This document shows positions 31,369 through 33,196 of a stretch of DNA of 33,196 nucleotides, one piece after another. The position numbers and the translations under genes were made by a program. How positions within the stretch are numbered: the first letter of the stretch is position 1; every line of letters starts with the position of its first letter. The notes beneath the pieces are model-generated. The model saw only the letters and a program-made list of their open reading frames with translations, ran no database searches and was not told the DNA's origin. This stretch comes from Arthrobacter sp. SDTb3-6 (GTDB lineage Bacteria; Actinomycetota; Actinomycetes; Actinomycetales; Micrococcaceae): the NCBI RefSeq assembly GCF_013376095.1, contig NZ_JAAMFN010000041.1, positions 1 through 33,196 on the forward strand, written 5' to 3'.

Positions 31369-32955
31369 TTACGCCGGGAGGAATTCAACCTTCGCCGGCG
31401 CGGCCGGGTCAAAGACCAGGCGGCGCGTGGCAATCTTCTCTGTGAAGAAGCGGTCGTGGCTGACCACCAGCACGGCGCCGGGGAAGTGCAGGAGCGCGCG
31501 CTCCATGACCTGGGTGCTGGCCAGGTCCAGGTGGTTGGTGGGTTCGTCCAGGACCAGCACGGAGGCACCGGAGAGGAGGCACTGGGCCATGGCCACGCGC
31601 GCCTGCTGCCCGCCGGACAGCTGGCCGATGCGTTGCTTCAGGTCCGCCTCGGAAAACTGGAACATGGCCAGGAAGCGGTTGACGGACTTCTTGGTGGCGG
31701 TCAGCGCCAGGCTGTCCGGCAGTGCGTTGACGGCATGGGTGACGGTGTCCGCGGGATCCAGTGCGGCCAGGACCTGGTTGTAGGAGACCGGGCCGCCTCC
31801 CTTGGCCCACGCGACATGGCCGGAATCGGCGGGCTCCTCCCCCATCAGCACCCGCAGCAGCGTCGACTTTCCGGAACCGTTGGCGCCCACAACCGCAAGC
31901 CGGTTGCCGCGGCGGATTTCCAGGCTGACGTCGCGAAACAGGGTCCGGTCCCCGTACGCCTTGGCCAGCGATTCCACCCGGCACAGCACGTCCTTCACGT
32001 GCAGGCCTGCGTAGATGTCGGTGATGATCTTGTCCACGGGACGGGGTGCGCGGGCCTTCTTGATCTTGGACAGCTTCGAATCGAGCCCCTTGGAAGCGGC
32101 CTTCGCTGCCGCCCGGCGGTCGGAAATCCCCTCCGCTTCAAAGGCCAGCAGCTCGGATTCGTGCACAAACTGGCTCTCGAGGGTCTTGAGCCGGAACTGC
32201 TTGGCCACGACGTAGTCGTCAAAGTTTCCGGGGTATTCATGCAGGTGGAAGTTCTCAACCTCAATGATCCGCGTGACCACAGAATCCAGGAAGCGGCGGT
32301 CGTGGGAGACGATGATGGCGGCGCCCTGGAAGTTCTTGAACCAGCCCTCCAGCCATTCGACGCCGGCCACGTCCAGGTAGTTGGTGGGCTCGTCGAGCAG
32401 GAGGACGTCCGGGGCCTCGAGCAGGATTTTTGCCAGGGCGGCCCGGTTGCGCCAGCCGCCCGAAAGGTCGTCAATGGGGCAGCTGCGGTGGGCTTCGCTG
32501 AAGCCAAGGGTGGTCAACACCTTGTCAATGCTGCGCTGGTAGTCCCAGCCGTCCAGCCGGTCCATGTCCGCGAACAGCTCCGACTGGCGGTGGACCAGCA
32601 GGTCCAGTTCCTTCTCCGCGGGGCCGGCTGCGAGCGCGGCGTCGATGCCGGCCAGCCCGGCTTCCAGCTCCACGACATGGGCAAACACGTCCTGGAGCAC
32701 CTCAAGGATGGTGGCGGCGCCGTTGAGTTCGGAAAACTGGGAAAAGTAGCCGATCCTGGTGCCCAGTTCCACGGCCACGGTGCCGGTGTCCGGCTGCACC
32801 TGGTCCAGGACCAGTTTCAGCAGCGTTGACTTTCCCGAACCATTGCGGCCGATCAAGCCCACGCGGTCGCCGGCGTCGAGCCTGAAAAAAGCTTCGCGCA
32901 GCACCTGGATTTGGTCGAAGCGGACGCTGACGTCGTTGAGGCGGATCAAGCTCAT
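31369..32955 (-). CDS. ABC-F family ATPase (ribosome-associated type)
   Basis: A 528-residue soluble protein with two ABC cassettes and no membrane domain. Cassette 1 has Walker A GRNGSGKST, signature LSGGW and Walker B VLLLDEPTNYLD. Cassette 2 has GANGSGKST, LSGGQ and VLVLDEPTNHLD. A charged linker (about residues 240-310, rich in Lys/Glu/Arg) joins them. ABC-F proteins act on ribosomes as translation factors or in antibiotic protection; which role applies here is not evident. The ATG at 32955 has AAGGA upstream. The 241 bases after it (32956-33196) contain no gene I can support, only presumed promoter DNA. Confidence 0.92.
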   Translation of the reverse strand: MSLIRLNDVSVRFDQIQVLREAFFRLDAGDRVGLIGRNGSGKSTLLKLVLDQVQPDTGTVAVELGTRIGYFSQFSELNGAATILEVLQDVFAHVVELEAGLAGIDAALAAGPAEKELDLLVHRQSELFADMDRLDGWDYQRSIDKVLTTLGFSEAHRSCPIDDLSGGWRNRAALAKILLEAPDVLLLDEPTNYLDVAGVEWLEGWFKNFQGAAIIVSHDRRFLDSVVTRIIEVENFHLHEYPGNFDDYVVAKQFRLKTLESQFVHESELLAFEAEGISDRRAAAKAASKGLDSKLSKIKKARAPRPVDKIITDIYAGLHVKDVLCRVESLAKAYGDRTLFRDVSLEIRRGNRLAVVGANGSGKSTLLRVLMGEEPADSGHVAWAKGGGPVSYNQVLAALDPADTVTHAVNALPDSLALTATKKSVNRFLAMFQFSEADLKQRIGQLSGGQQARVAMAQCLLSGASVLVLDEPTNHLDLASTQVMERALLHFPGAVLVVSHDRFFTEKIATRRLVFDPAAPAKVEFLPA

Positions 32956-33196
32956 GGGTGCGGTCCTTGTTGTGCGGGTCGGTGGCGGGCCCTGACGGAA
33001 CACCCGCCCCCACTGTACCGGCACGGCGGATGTGCCGGGTCCCGGCGCAGCGCCAACGCCACGGACGGCCGCGCACAGCCCCTCGGGTACCCGCCGGCGG
33101 TGGAGGGCAGCCCGGAATTCACCGCACGCGTGCCGCTCGCACCCCTTGGGAGGGACGACGCCGGGCGGTGCCGTGGGCGCCCAAGGCCCCGGGCGC

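Noticed and set aside
1-33196. CRISPR arrays, IS elements, prophage or defence systems
   Set aside because: I found no regularly spaced repeats, transposase, integrase or known defence gene anywhere in the window.

Overview
The window is high-GC DNA with short intergenic gaps, many 4-base start/stop overlaps and GTG/TTG starts. It looks like an actinobacterium of the Micrococcaceae (Arthrobacter and relatives). That assignment is an inference from gene content, tandem glycine riboswitches, PaaX-type regulators and a REP-like element; no rRNA or marker gene is present. I saw no tRNA, rRNA, IS element, CRISPR array or prophage.

Region 1 (about 1-9.8 kb) is a glycine module. On the minus strand gcvP-gcvT-gcvH-glyA-sdaA would convert glycine to serine and then to pyruvate. 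Divergent from it on the plus strand is a CycA-like amino acid permease. Each side has its own tandem glycine riboswitch. The two leaders are near copies of each other from promoter through aptamers to the ribosome binding site and first codons. A strong bidirectional hairpin closes the permease gene.

Region 2 (9.8-16.8 kb) holds a class B penicillin-binding protein, an MFS transporter overlapping an MBL-fold hydrolase gene, a divergent textbook cupin, an alpha/beta hydrolase with an arylformamidase-like HGGYW motif, and the first PaaX-family regulator. A perfect 14-bp palindrome sits between the MBL and cupin genes.

Region 3 (16.8-29 kb) is the most interesting part: an apparent catabolic island for N-aromatic compounds converging on anthranilate. 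It contains an isatin-hydrolase-like cyclase and a ThDP enzyme (a possible isatin to isatinate to 2-aminobenzaldehyde branch), and an aromatic-acid MFS transporter broken by an internal deletion. It also holds a compact five-gene operon: FAH-family hydrolase, cupin, TesB-type thioesterase, 2-aminobenzoate-CoA ligase, and the bifunctional anthraniloyl-CoA monooxygenase/reductase. A divergent Rid-family gene, a second PaaX paralog and a 4HBT thioesterase follow. Three sites matching the operator recalled for the anthraniloyl-CoA-responsive PaaX repressor MeqR2 (TGACG-NN-CGTCA) lie in exactly the promoters such a circuit would need.

Region 4 (29-33.2 kb) carries a secreted sedolisin (S53) protease with an FG-GAP/VCBS-like C-terminal part and an ABC-F ATPase. 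The last 240 bases hold no gene I can support.
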